From Arthrobacter sp. ERGS1:01 (lineage in GTDB: Bacteria > Actinomycetota > Actinomycetes > Actinomycetales > Micrococcaceae), in assembly GCF_001281315.1 (NCBI RefSeq), contig NZ_CP012479.1, positions 372,001-436,000 of the forward strand: a stretch of DNA of 64,000 nucleotides. The letters are read 5' to 3'. A model generated the notes under the pieces. That model had not been told where the DNA came from. It was given only the letters and a program-made list of their open reading frames with translations, and did no database searches. Position numbers and translations under genes: made by a program. The number at the start of each line of letters is the position of its first letter. The stretch's first letter is position 1. Below, in pieces: positions 54,592 to 63,234 of the stretch.

Positions 54592-56037
54592 ATGACCAGC
54601 ACAATTTCACGCAGATCGATTCTCTCTCTTGCCGCCGTCACGGGCGGCCTTGCATTGACCGGTGCATCGTCTGCATTCGCGACCGAGACCAAAGCGACGA
54701 TGACGCCGCAGGTCGACGAATCCGCACTACAAGAATTGCTCGACGGCGCAACGAACGGCTCTCCTCAGTCGTTACCGACCCTCCGTTCGCCCATGGCCCA
54801 GCCGAGGGCCCAGCAATTGGCGGCAACGACGTCGTTCGATTCCTTCGTCGCGCAATACGAAAACAAGTACATTGACGTTGACGGGTCCTACGGCGCACAG
54901 TGCTGGGACCTGTGGGAGCAATACTGCCGACTCGTCATTGGCTGCTCGGGAATCAGCACGCAGTATTCGAACTACCCGGGGTACGCGATTGGGTTGTGGG
55001 ACGGATATGCGTCCAACGGCGCATCCACCTATTTCACCCAAGTCTCGGCATCGGCTGCGCCCCAGAAGGGCGATGTGGCCATTTGGAAGTTCGGCCAGGC
55101 CTACTACCCGTACTCCCATGTGGCAATCGTCCTTGGCGACGCCGGAACAAACCTCTATGTCTTCTCCCAGAACTCGAGTCCTGCCCTGGCGGGCAACCCG
55201 TATCCGGGACAGTCAACTGGCCCGTGCGTCAAGCAAAACCTGCCAAAGGCCGGACTTGCCGGTTACCTCCGGCCAAAGTCGGCAGTCGGCGGAGGCTCAC
55301 AGAATGTCCTTGGAAGCGCCGATATCCTGGCTGTCGATGACACCGGCGTGCTGTGGAACTACCCTGCACGGGGCAACGGGACATTTCTTGACAAGGTCAT
55401 GATTGGAAGCGGCTGGTCCGGCATGAAGACCGGCTGGACCGTGGACTTCAACGGCGACGGAGTCCTGGACCTGATCGTCCAGTGGGGCGATGGAAACATT
55501 CGCTACTACCCGGGCCGGGCAAGCGGAGGGTTTGGGGCGTACACCATCATCGGCCAGGGATGGGCCTCCTACATGATTACCCCGGCCAAGTGGCGCTCAA
55601 GCGACAAGTACCCCGGTCTCGTTGCCAAGGACTCCATCGGCGACCTGTACTACTACCCCAACCCTGCCGGAACCGGTCTTGACGGAACCCAGAGGGTCAA
55701 AATCGGCACGGGATGGGGCAGCCTGAGCATCACGTCGATGAATTTCAACTCGGACGCATTCCCCGACGTCCTTGCCGTGAACGCCGCCAGCGACCTCCTG
55801 CTCTACCCGGGAACGGGCACGGGCGGTTTCGGTGCAAGCTCCAAGGTTGGACAAGGATTCGCGTCCAAGGGGCTCCTCGCTTCAAAGGGCTTCATGGGTA
55901 GCGGCACCAAGGGCGTGATGATGCAGAGGTCTACCGGCGAACTCCGCTACTTCCCGTTGACGGCCGCCGGCGCCTTCCAAACGGCATCCGATGTCGGACA
56001 CGGGTTCAGCACCTTCAAGCTCTTCAACACGCAGTAA
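54592..56037 (+). CDS. secreted CHAP-domain peptidoglycan hydrolase with propeller-like C-terminal repeats
   Basis: A 481-residue exported protein. The signal peptide has a twin-arginine-like SRRSILSLAAVTGGLAL ending near ASSAFA. The CHAP amidase/endopeptidase domain has the catalytic C104 in AQCWDLW and H176 in YSHVAIVL. From about residue 240 the protein consists of repeats of roughly 45-50 residues with the pattern ADILAVDDTGVLWNYP, also DLIVQWGDGNIRYYPG and PDVLAVNAASDLLLYPG, resembling FG-GAP/tachylectin-like beta-propellers that bind sugars. It probably cleaves peptidoglycan, its own or that of competitors. ATG 54592 has AAGAAGGG upstream. It stands alone in an islet with flanking direct repeats. 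Confidence 0.88.
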   Translation: MTSTISRRSILSLAAVTGGLALTGASSAFATETKATMTPQVDESALQELLDGATNGSPQSLPTLRSPMAQPRAQQLAATTSFDSFVAQYENKYIDVDGSYGAQCWDLWEQYCRLVIGCSGISTQYSNYPGYAIGLWDGYASNGASTYFTQVSASAAPQKGDVAIWKFGQAYYPYSHVAIVLGDAGTNLYVFSQNSSPALAGNPYPGQSTGPCVKQNLPKAGLAGYLRPKSAVGGGSQNVLGSADILAVDDTGVLWNYPARGNGTFLDKVMIGSGWSGMKTGWTVDFNGDGVLDLIVQWGDGNIRYYPGRASGGFGAYTIIGQGWASYMITPAKWRSSDKYPGLVAKDSIGDLYYYPNPAGTGLDGTQRVKIGTGWGSLSITSMNFNSDAFPDVLAVNAASDLLLYPGTGTGGFGASSKVGQGFASKGLLASKGFMGSGTKGVMMQRSTGELRYFPLTAAGAFQTASDVGHGFSTFKLFNTQ

Positions 56038-56139
56038 GCAATTCCAGGGTGGTCGCTACGGCTTTCAACCCGTAGCGGCCACCCGCTAACCGTCATATTT
56101 TTGACGTCGTCGGCATCTGCGTGGGTGTGGATGGTGCGA

Positions 56140-56170
56140 AAAGGCCCCGCTGGGCTCCAGCGGGGCCTTT
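56140..56170. terminator. perfect hairpin terminator between CHAP and PMT genes
   Basis: AAAGGCCCCGCTGG-GCT-CCAGCGGGGCCTTT, a perfect 14-bp stem with a 3-base loop, followed by GTTGTC on the plus strand and TTCGC on the minus strand. It probably stops both convergent genes. A weaker stem-loop lies at 56049-56082. Confidence 0.75.
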
Positions 56171-56190
56171 GTTGTCGGGCCTGACCGAAC

Positions 56191-56216
56191 GGGCCGGCGT
56201 CGAACGTCCCTAAGGG
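56191..56216. repeat. right copy of the 26-bp direct repeat flanking the CHAP islet
   Basis: Matches 54183-54208 except for two positions (CC instead of TT) and lies just downstream of the PMT stop codon at 56222. The two copies are 2,008 bases apart. Confidence 0.7.
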
Positions 56217-56221
56217 AACAG

Positions 56222-57967
56222 CTAGATCCAGCTGGGCAGCCACATGTGCTGGCGCCAGTAGTCATACGGGATGGTCTCCGCGGCCCACAGCGGGTAGAAA
56301 TAGGCGCTGAGGGCAACGGCCAGGATCACGAAGATCCCCGCGAACAAGGCGCCCTGCGCCCGGCGCCACGGCGGGCTGCCCACCTTGCCCATGATCATGC
56401 CCAGCACCATGGTGACGGCCAGGATCATGAAGGGTTCGTACGCGATGGCGTAGAAGAAGAAGATGGTGCGTTCCGGGTACAGCAGCCACGGGACGAAGCC
56501 GGCCGCGAAGCCCACCAGGATCGCCCCCGCGCGCCAGTCCCGCTTGAGGACCCATACGCCGATCAGGAACAGGATGGCCAGCGTGCCGCCCCACCAGATC
56601 AGCGGGTTGCCCAGGCTCGTGACCATGACGGCGCACTTGTCCACCGTGCACCCGTCCTGGCCCTTGGTGGGGTACTGGGCATAGAACGACGTGGGTCGGC
56701 CCATGACCAACCAAGACCACGCGTTGGCCTTGTAGGGGTGGTCGGAATCGAGCCCGGTATGGAAGTTGTAGGCGGTGAGGTGGTAATGCCACAGGGACCG
56801 CAGCGACCCCGGGATCCAGCCCCAGGTACTTGACGGGTTCGCCGCCGCCCAATTCCTGTCATAAGCGTCCTTGGACAGGAACCAGCCCGTCCACGTGGAC
56901 AGATACGTCACGGCGGCCACCGGCACCATGCTGACGAACGCCAGGATCCCGTCCTTGAGGATGGAACCGCTGACCCAGTACTTGATGCCGGCAATGCGGC
57001 GGGCGCTCATGTCCCAGACCACTGTCATCAGGCCAAACGCCGCCAGGAAAAACAACCCGGACCACTTGGTGCCGATGCACAGGCCCAGCGAGATCCCCGC
57101 CACCAGGCGCCACCATCGGAAGCCCAGCCACGGCCCGTACAGCAACTCCTTGCCCGGGACCGTACCGCCCGGGGAGGCGAGCTTCGACAGGCGGGCGGCC
57201 AGCCGGCGTCGTCCGTCGTCACGGTCCATTAGGATCGCGCCAAAGGCCACGAGGGCCCAAAACATGACAAAGATGTCCAGCAGCGAGGTTCGGGACTGGA
57301 CGATCGCGTGCCCGTCCACGGCAAAGAGGAGGCCCGCGACGGCGCCCAAGATGGTGGAGCGGAACATCTTCTGTGCAATCAACGCCACCAGGAAAATGGA
57401 AATGGTGCCCACCAGCGCGGCCGTGAACCGCCAGCCGAACGTGCTCGACGGGCCAAACAGCCACATGCCAAACGCGATCATCCACTTGCCCACCGGCGGG
57501 TGAACCACGTATTCCGGCGTGTTCTGCAGGCTCGTGAAGACACCCTTGTTAAAGAGGTCGTTGGCCTTGTCGGCCCAGTTGCGCTCGTAGCCGCTCTGCA
57601 GGTAGCTGTAGGCGTCCTTGATGTAGTAGGTCTCGTCAAACACGAGGGAGCCGGGCTGGCCCAGCCGGACGAACCTCAACAGCCCGCCAATCAACGCCGT
57701 CAGCGCCGGTGCCAGCCAGAACCACAGGCGCAGGCTGGCCGGGGTGGCGGAGAACGAGGCACGTGCGCCAACCAGCCGCGAATACAGGCTGCCCTGCGTG
57801 AATGCGATCACAGGGTCGCGGAGCCAGCGCGGGCCGGGAGCGGCATCGGTGATGGTGGCCGCGGCGCCGGAATCGGTGGCTACGGCCGCGGCGCTGCCCG
57901 GTTCGGGGCGGTCGGCGGGAGGGAGATCCGGGGCGGAAGCGGCGGAGTCCGTGGCGTTGGGTTGCAC
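56222..57967 (-). CDS. dolichyl-phosphate-mannose-type protein O-mannosyltransferase (GT39 PMT)
   Basis: A protein of about 581 residues with a Pro/Ala-rich cytoplasmic tail and about ten membrane helices. The GT39 hallmark acidic motif is near the N-terminus, LVFDETYYIKDAYSY with Asp-Glu; HPPVGKWMIAFGMW is the next conserved motif. It transfers mannose from polyprenyl-phosphomannose to exported proteins, as Rv1002c does in mycobacteria. I choose GTG 57967 (MQPNATD); the open frame extends much farther upstream but only as antisense of rsmI. It is divergent from rsmI, a conserved pair. Confidence 0.92.
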   Translation of the reverse strand: MQPNATDSAASAPDLPPADRPEPGSAAAVATDSGAAATITDAAPGPRWLRDPVIAFTQGSLYSRLVGARASFSATPASLRLWFWLAPALTALIGGLLRFVRLGQPGSLVFDETYYIKDAYSYLQSGYERNWADKANDLFNKGVFTSLQNTPEYVVHPPVGKWMIAFGMWLFGPSSTFGWRFTAALVGTISIFLVALIAQKMFRSTILGAVAGLLFAVDGHAIVQSRTSLLDIFVMFWALVAFGAILMDRDDGRRRLAARLSKLASPGGTVPGKELLYGPWLGFRWWRLVAGISLGLCIGTKWSGLFFLAAFGLMTVVWDMSARRIAGIKYWVSGSILKDGILAFVSMVPVAAVTYLSTWTGWFLSKDAYDRNWAAANPSSTWGWIPGSLRSLWHYHLTAYNFHTGLDSDHPYKANAWSWLVMGRPTSFYAQYPTKGQDGCTVDKCAVMVTSLGNPLIWWGGTLAILFLIGVWVLKRDWRAGAILVGFAAGFVPWLLYPERTIFFFYAIAYEPFMILAVTMVLGMIMGKVGSPPWRRAQGALFAGIFVILAVALSAYFYPLWAAETIPYDYWRQHMWLPSWI

Positions 57968-58021
57968 CCTGCCAATGCTACCCAGTGCGCCGCCGCAGCC
58001 ATGGCCTACTACGCTGGTGTC

Positions 58022-58957
58022 ATGGAAGATGACCTGGACCTGGATACCGCCGGCGCACAAACACCCCTCGAAACGGAGGAGCCGGAGTTGGAGCGCCTGC
58101 TGGCACCCGGCGTGGCCCCCGGCGAGGGCTTCATAGTCCTGGCGGCCACCCCCATCGGCAACATGGGCGACGCCACCACGCGGCTCATCACCTGGCTGGG
58201 CACCGCGGACGTCGTCGCCGCCGAAGACACCCGCCGCCTGCACCGCCTGGTCACCTCCCTGGACATCACCGTCACCGGGCGCATCGTCAGCTACCACGAG
58301 CACAACGAGGCCGCCAAGACTCCCGAGCTGCTCGCCCAGGTCCAGGACGGGAAGATCGTGCTCATGGTGACCGACGCCGGCATGCCGTCCGTCTCCGACC
58401 CCGGCTTCCGCTTGGTGGAGGCCGCCGTCGCCGCGGGCGTGCGCGTGACCGCAGCCCCCGGGCCGTCCGCCGTGCTGACCGCCCTGGCGCTGTCCGGGTT
58501 GCCCACCGACCGTTTCTGCTTTGAGGGCTTCCTGCCGCGCAAGTCGGGGGAGCGGGCCGCCCGGCTGCACGACCTCGCCACGGAAAAGCGCACCATGGTG
58601 TTCTTTGAGGCCCCGCACCGTCTCGAGGCCATGCTCCGCGCACTCCACACCGCCTTCGGCCCGGCCCGCGCCGGCGCCGTGTGCCGCGAGCTGACCAAGA
58701 CGTACGAGGAAGTCATCCGCAAGCCGCTCTCCGGGCTGCTGGAATGGGCCGAGGCCGCCGACATCCGCGGCGAGATCGCCATCGTGGTGGCCGGCGCGCC
58801 GGACGCGGATCCGGGAACGCCGGAGGACCACGTGGCCGCCGTCAACGAACTCATCGGCCAGGGCATGCGCCTGAAGGAGGCCGTGGCGGTCATCGCGCAC
58901 GACGTCCACGTCAGCAAGCGGGAACTCTACAGCGCGGTGCTGGCCGCCCGGGCCTAA
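58022..58957 (+). CDS. rsmI: 16S rRNA 2'-O-ribose C1402 methyltransferase
   Basis: A protein of about 311 residues of the tetrapyrrole-methylase-fold family. RsmI uses SAM to methylate C1402 of 16S rRNA. The motifs VLAATPIGNMGDATTR, AEDTRRLHRL, LVTDAGMPSVSDPG and AAPGPSAVLTALALSG are complete. ATG 58022 (MEDDLDL) is my choice, with ATG 58001 in frame as an alternative; a TACGCT element 10 bases upstream may be a -10 box of a leaderless transcript. A small hairpin at 58997-59015 follows. Confidence 0.93.
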   Translation: MEDDLDLDTAGAQTPLETEEPELERLLAPGVAPGEGFIVLAATPIGNMGDATTRLITWLGTADVVAAEDTRRLHRLVTSLDITVTGRIVSYHEHNEAAKTPELLAQVQDGKIVLMVTDAGMPSVSDPGFRLVEAAVAAGVRVTAAPGPSAVLTALALSGLPTDRFCFEGFLPRKSGERAARLHDLATEKRTMVFFEAPHRLEAMLRALHTAFGPARAGAVCRELTKTYEEVIRKPLSGLLEWAEAADIRGEIAIVVAGAPDADPGTPEDHVAAVNELIGQGMRLKEAVAVIAHDVHVSKRELYSAVLAARA

Positions 58958-58996
58958 ATTCGGTTCATTCCTGCGCGGCGTTTGCCACGAACCGTC

Positions 58997-59015
58997 CGCC
59001 ACTTTGAAAGTGGCG
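58997..59015 (+). terminator. short hairpin after rsmI
   Basis: CGCCACTTT-G-AAAGTGGCG, 9-base arms around a single base, 40 bases after the stop codon. No T-run follows. The remaining 200 bases up to the next start appear non-coding. Confidence 0.45.
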
Positions 59016-59223
59016 CGGAGTTCGATGGCAACTCAGCGCAGGACTCGGGGCCGGGCGGCGGTGATGGCGTTGTACAAGTGCACAGCAAATCCGTGTCCAG
59101 TAGTGCGCGCATGCGTAGACACTTTTACCGGTGGAGAACTACCGTGAACGTTAAAGCACCACAAGCGCCCGCACTGCCCCGCGCGCACCGCCGGGGATCG
59201 TGCCAACTGACATAGGAGTCATC

Positions 59224-60720
59224 ATGACCGTGACCGCTGCCACCGAACTCTCCGAGCGTGAACTTGCCCTGTTGGCCGAAGTCCCCACCGGGCTGCTGAT
59301 TGCGGGTGTTTGGCGCCCGGCCGCGTCCGGCAAGACGTTCGACGTCGAGGATCCGTCCACCGGCAAGGTCCTGTTGACGCTGGCCGACGCCGGCCCCGAG
59401 GACGGTGCCGCCGCCCTGGACGCCGCCGTCGCCGTCCAGGACGAATGGGCCGCCACCGCCCCGCGCGTCCGTGCCGAAATCCTGCGCCGCGCCTTCGACA
59501 TGGTCATTGCCCGCGCCGACGACTTCGCCCTGCTGATGACTCTGGAAATGGGCAAGCCGCTGGCCGAGGCCCGCGGCGAGGTCACCTACGGCGCCGAGTT
59601 CCTGCGCTGGTTCTCCGAGGAAGCCGTGCGCTCCTTCGGCCGTTTCTCCAGCTCCCCGGAAGGCACCTCCCGTCTGCTGGTGCAGAAGAAGCCCGTGGGC
59701 CCGTGCCTGCTGATCACCCCGTGGAACTTCCCGCTGGCCATGGCCACGCGCAAGATCGCCCCCGCAGTCGCGGCCGGCTGCACCATGGTGCTCAAGCCCG
59801 CCAACCTGACCCCGCTGACCAGCCAGCTGTTCGCCCAGATCATGATGGATGCCGGCCTGCCCGCCGGAGTCCTGAACGTCATCGCCACGTCCACCGCCGG
59901 CGAGGTGACCGGTCCGTTGATCAAGGACAACCGCCTGCGCAAGCTTTCCTTCACCGGTTCCACCCCCGTTGGCCGCCGCCTGCTGGCCGACGCCTCCCAG
60001 AACGTGCTGCGCACCTCCATGGAGCTTGGCGGCAACGCCCCGTTCCTGGTGTTCGCGGACGCCGACCTTGACGCCGCAGTGGACGGCGCCATGGCCGCGA
60101 AGATGCGCAACATGGGCGAGGCCTGCACGGCCGCCAACCGTTTCATCGTCCAGGACACCGTGGCCGACGAGTTCGCCGCCAAGTTCGCCGTCAAGATGGC
60201 CGCCATGACCACCGGCCGCGGCACCGAGCCCGACACCAAGGTGGGCCCGCTGATCGATGCCAAGAGCCGCGACAAGGTCCACTCCCTTGTCTCGGATGCG
60301 CTGGCCGACGGCGCCAGTGCCGTCACCGGAGGGGCCCCCGTGGACGGCCCCGGCTACTTCTACCAGCCCACCGTCCTGAAGGGCGTGGAGCCCGGCGCCC
60401 GGATCCTCTCCGAGGAGATCTTCGGCCCGGTCGCCCCGATCGTGACCTTCAAGACCGAGGACGAGGCCGTGGCCCTGGCCAACGACACCGAATACGGCCT
60501 GGCCTCCTACGTGTTCACCCAGAACCTCAACCGCGGCCTGCGCATGGCCGACCGCCTCGAGGTTGGCATGATGGGCCTGAACGCCGGCGTCATCTCCAAC
60601 GCGGCCGCACCGTTCGGCGGCGTCAAGCAGTCCGGCATGGGCCGCGAGGGCAGCGTCGAGGGCATCGCCGAATACCAGTACATCCAGTACATCGGCATGC
60701 CGTCCCCGCACAACGCGTAG
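59224..60720 (+). CDS. gabD: NAD(P)-dependent succinate-semialdehyde dehydrogenase
   Basis: A 498-residue aldehyde dehydrogenase of the GabD type, which oxidises succinate semialdehyde to succinate in the GABA shunt. The catalytic cysteine is C301 in GEACTAANR and the general base E267 in MELGGNAP. TPWNFPLAM and FTGSTPVGRR are the cofactor-binding motifs, and FGGVKQSGMGREG is near the C-terminus. The ATG has TAGGAG 5 bases upstream. No GABA aminotransferase lies next to it. Substrate specificity is inferred from family resemblance. Confidence 0.9.
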   Translation: MTVTAATELSERELALLAEVPTGLLIAGVWRPAASGKTFDVEDPSTGKVLLTLADAGPEDGAAALDAAVAVQDEWAATAPRVRAEILRRAFDMVIARADDFALLMTLEMGKPLAEARGEVTYGAEFLRWFSEEAVRSFGRFSSSPEGTSRLLVQKKPVGPCLLITPWNFPLAMATRKIAPAVAAGCTMVLKPANLTPLTSQLFAQIMMDAGLPAGVLNVIATSTAGEVTGPLIKDNRLRKLSFTGSTPVGRRLLADASQNVLRTSMELGGNAPFLVFADADLDAAVDGAMAAKMRNMGEACTAANRFIVQDTVADEFAAKFAVKMAAMTTGRGTEPDTKVGPLIDAKSRDKVHSLVSDALADGASAVTGGAPVDGPGYFYQPTVLKGVEPGARILSEEIFGPVAPIVTFKTEDEAVALANDTEYGLASYVFTQNLNRGLRMADRLEVGMMGLNAGVISNAAAPFGGVKQSGMGREGSVEGIAEYQYIQYIGMPSPHNA

Positions 60721-60726
60721 GCAAAT

Positions 60727-60772
60727 CAGTTGAGGGCCCAGATCTTCCCTTGGTGATCCGGGCCCTCAACTG
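60727..60772 (+). terminator. hairpin terminator after gabD
   Basis: CAGTTGAGGGCCC pairs perfectly with GGGCCCTCAACTG, followed by TTTG. A third copy, GATCTGGGCCCTCAAC, lies at 60787-60802, so the right arm is partially duplicated. Confidence 0.7.
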
Positions 60773-60825
60773 TTTGTGGCGGGGATGATCTGGGCCCTCA
60801 ACGGTGTGTGGGGTGATGCGTCGCC

Positions 60826-63234
60826 TTAGCGAAGGGTCCTGAAGAGCGACGCCGGCAGCACCGCGGCGCCCAGCCGCATCATGGCCGTGGCCCTCGAGTC
60901 GAAGCGGGCCCGCAGCCGCTCCACGGCGTCGGCGAGATCGTCCCGGCCGGCCGCCTCATCCGCAGCCGGCGGCCCGTACACGGCGCTCTCGTACGCCGAA
61001 CGCACCAGGGCCAGTTCGGGGCTCTCATCGGGGCCCAGCAGCTCAGCCATCCGCGCGGCCTGGAGTGCAGGGGTCAGTGAGGGGTCGTGCCGGTAGCCGT
61101 AGTCAACGGCGTCGGCCACCAACTCCCGCCACGCCAGCATGGCCGGTCCGTCCCGGGGATCGAACGCCGCGCCGGATTTCCGCCGCGATACGCCCCGCAC
61201 CAGCGCCAGGCGCCGGCGTCGGACGGCCATCCGGGTCAGGGCCGGCGCCACGAGGGCCAGCAACACGAGCACGGCCGCCAGGATCGAGGTGCCGATCCGG
61301 GCCGGCTTCGCGGTGGGCTCCACCTTCTTCTCCGGCGCCGCCGAGGCGGTGGCGGTTGCGCTCGGCGCGGCCGCAGCCGTTCCCGTGGCCCGGGAGTTGG
61401 AACCGTTCAGCTGGCCGTTGTTGCCCTGGCCGCCTCCCGGAGCCACGGCCGTCTGGGCGTAGGAGGGAACGTCCCCACGGGACGGCGTCGGCTCAAAAGG
61501 CACCCAGCCGAGTCCCTCAAAGAACAGTTCGGGCCAGGCATGGGCGTCACTGCCCTTGGCCTCATAGCCGGTCAGGGTCAGCCCGTCCAGATCGCCGGTC
61601 TCGCCCGTGGCCGTGCCGGGCGCAAAACCGACGGCGATGCGGGACGGGATGCCCACCTCCCGGGCAAAGACGGCCATGGTGGCCGAGAAATGCACACAGT
61701 ACCCGGCCTTGACCTCCAGGAACTTCGCCAGCACGTCCATCCCCGATCCGTCATAGCCTTCCTTGACGGGGGTCTTCACGCTGTAGGTGAAGGCGCCCGA
61801 GCGCAGGTAGTCCTGGATGGCCATGGCACGGTCGTACGGGGTGCTCTTGCCGGCCGTGACCTGTTCGGCGGTCTTGGAGATGATGGAGGGGACGTTGTTG
61901 GGCAGCTTCGTATAGATGGAATCGAGGCCGTTGCCGGGTTTTTGCGTGGCGGCCTCCAGCAGTGCCGGGGTCAGCACCGGAAAATCGCTCTTGAGCACAT
62001 AGTTCTGGTCCACCGTGGTGGCGTTGCCCGTGGCGTTGATGGTCTGGTTGGACGGGTCCCACGTCCACCGACCCCGCAGGGCCTCCACACTGGAGGCGGA
62101 GAGGACCGTGGGCAGCCAGGTGCTGGACAGCCCCACAATGGACACCGAGGTGGTGGTTTCCGTGTGCGGAACGGCCGAGTTCGGCCCAAAATCGGGGCTC
62201 AAGTTGCTCAGCGCCGCGCTCAGGTCCTTGGGGACGGCCGACGGTTTCCAGACCTTTCCGGAGAAGTCCTCCAGGGTGCTCATGCGCATGTACTGGGCGC
62301 CGCCGGCGTCGGTCAGGTACGTCATGGTGACCGTGCCCGATTGTGAGCGGAGGTCGTTGCCCAGCGAAATCATCGGATCCAGGCCGGACACGTCACCGCC
62401 CGTGCCGATCCGGGATCCTTGCGGAAACACGCCCTGGGTGAAGCCGGGGATCACCACGGGAAGCAGGGTCATCAACAGTACGACGGCGGCGCCCAGGGCC
62501 GCTGCCCTGCGCAGGGTTCCGCTGGGGGGCCGGTTGGCGGCCGGGCGCAGGATGCCGTCCGGGGCGTACCAGCGGCAGCAGCCCAGGATGAGCAGGTAGC
62601 CGATGGCGGCACCGGCAAAGCCCGTCGCGCCAACGCCGTCGGCCGTTGTCAGCGACGCCGGCAGCAGCACCAGGACGATCGCAATCCCGCTGACCGCCGG
62701 CAACGCCACGGTGATGGCCAGGGTGTCCAGCAGGATCGCCACGAAGCCGAGCCCGGCGCAGATGACAAAGATGATCCCGGTATCCAGCGGCACGGGCGTG
62801 CTGCTGACCATGATGGTGTCGGCGGCGTCGCCGGCCAGGGCGGCAGCCGCGTCCAGGGAGTGCGAGGACGGGATGACGCCCAGATAGGCGGTGCCGGCAA
62901 AGAACCCCAGCGTCAGGCCCATGATCAAGCCGACAATCGCCCCCACGGGAGCCCAAGGCGCCAGCCGCGGGTAGCGGCGCAGCAAGGCCGGCGGCAGCAC
63001 GGTGAACGCCGTGACCAGGGCCGCGTGCGGGAACCAGCTGTTGTCCAGCAATACACCGTTCAGGCTCAGCGAGCTGGCCATCACGGCGCCAAAGATGACC
63101 AGGGCAAGCACCCACCGGGCCGGCCCGGTGGCGGGCGGGCCCAGGCTGTGCCGGATCGCTCCCCGCCAGCCGCCGGGGCCGTCGTCGTCGGACCCGCCGT
63201 GCATGGGTCGGGAGCCGGGGATGGTGCCGGTCAT
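60826..63234 (-). CDS. transglutaminase-like domain membrane protein
   Basis: An 802-residue protein. The N-terminal half has about six membrane helices, then a transglutaminase-like domain with the catalytic cysteine near residue 513 in GYCVHFSATMAVFAREVGIPSR and the histidine near 565 in SDAHAWPELFF, then FEPTP. A Ser/Ala-rich linker, another helix (TSILAAVLVLLALVAPAL) and a cytoplasmic DUF4129-like helical region follow. These proteins occur beside DUF58 and MoxR ATPases. ATG 63234 overlaps the DUF58 stop by four bases, showing translational coupling. The substrate is unknown. Confidence 0.9.
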   Translation of the reverse strand: MTGTIPGSRPMHGGSDDDGPGGWRGAIRHSLGPPATGPARWVLALVIFGAVMASSLSLNGVLLDNSWFPHAALVTAFTVLPPALLRRYPRLAPWAPVGAIVGLIMGLTLGFFAGTAYLGVIPSSHSLDAAAALAGDAADTIMVSSTPVPLDTGIIFVICAGLGFVAILLDTLAITVALPAVSGIAIVLVLLPASLTTADGVGATGFAGAAIGYLLILGCCRWYAPDGILRPAANRPPSGTLRRAAALGAAVVLLMTLLPVVIPGFTQGVFPQGSRIGTGGDVSGLDPMISLGNDLRSQSGTVTMTYLTDAGGAQYMRMSTLEDFSGKVWKPSAVPKDLSAALSNLSPDFGPNSAVPHTETTTSVSIVGLSSTWLPTVLSASSVEALRGRWTWDPSNQTINATGNATTVDQNYVLKSDFPVLTPALLEAATQKPGNGLDSIYTKLPNNVPSIISKTAEQVTAGKSTPYDRAMAIQDYLRSGAFTYSVKTPVKEGYDGSGMDVLAKFLEVKAGYCVHFSATMAVFAREVGIPSRIAVGFAPGTATGETGDLDGLTLTGYEAKGSDAHAWPELFFEGLGWVPFEPTPSRGDVPSYAQTAVAPGGGQGNNGQLNGSNSRATGTAAAAPSATATASAAPEKKVEPTAKPARIGTSILAAVLVLLALVAPALTRMAVRRRRLALVRGVSRRKSGAAFDPRDGPAMLAWRELVADAVDYGYRHDPSLTPALQAARMAELLGPDESPELALVRSAYESAVYGPPAADEAAGRDDLADAVERLRARFDSRATAMMRLGAAVLPASLFRTLR

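Noticed and set aside
54183..56216. Prophage remnant around the CHAP gene
   Set aside because: No integrase, holin, structural or other phage gene is present, and the signal peptide argues for an exported bacterial hydrolase.
59125..60711. 528-codon minus-strand open frame over gabD
   Set aside because: Antisense shadow; the aldehyde dehydrogenase on the other strand is complete.
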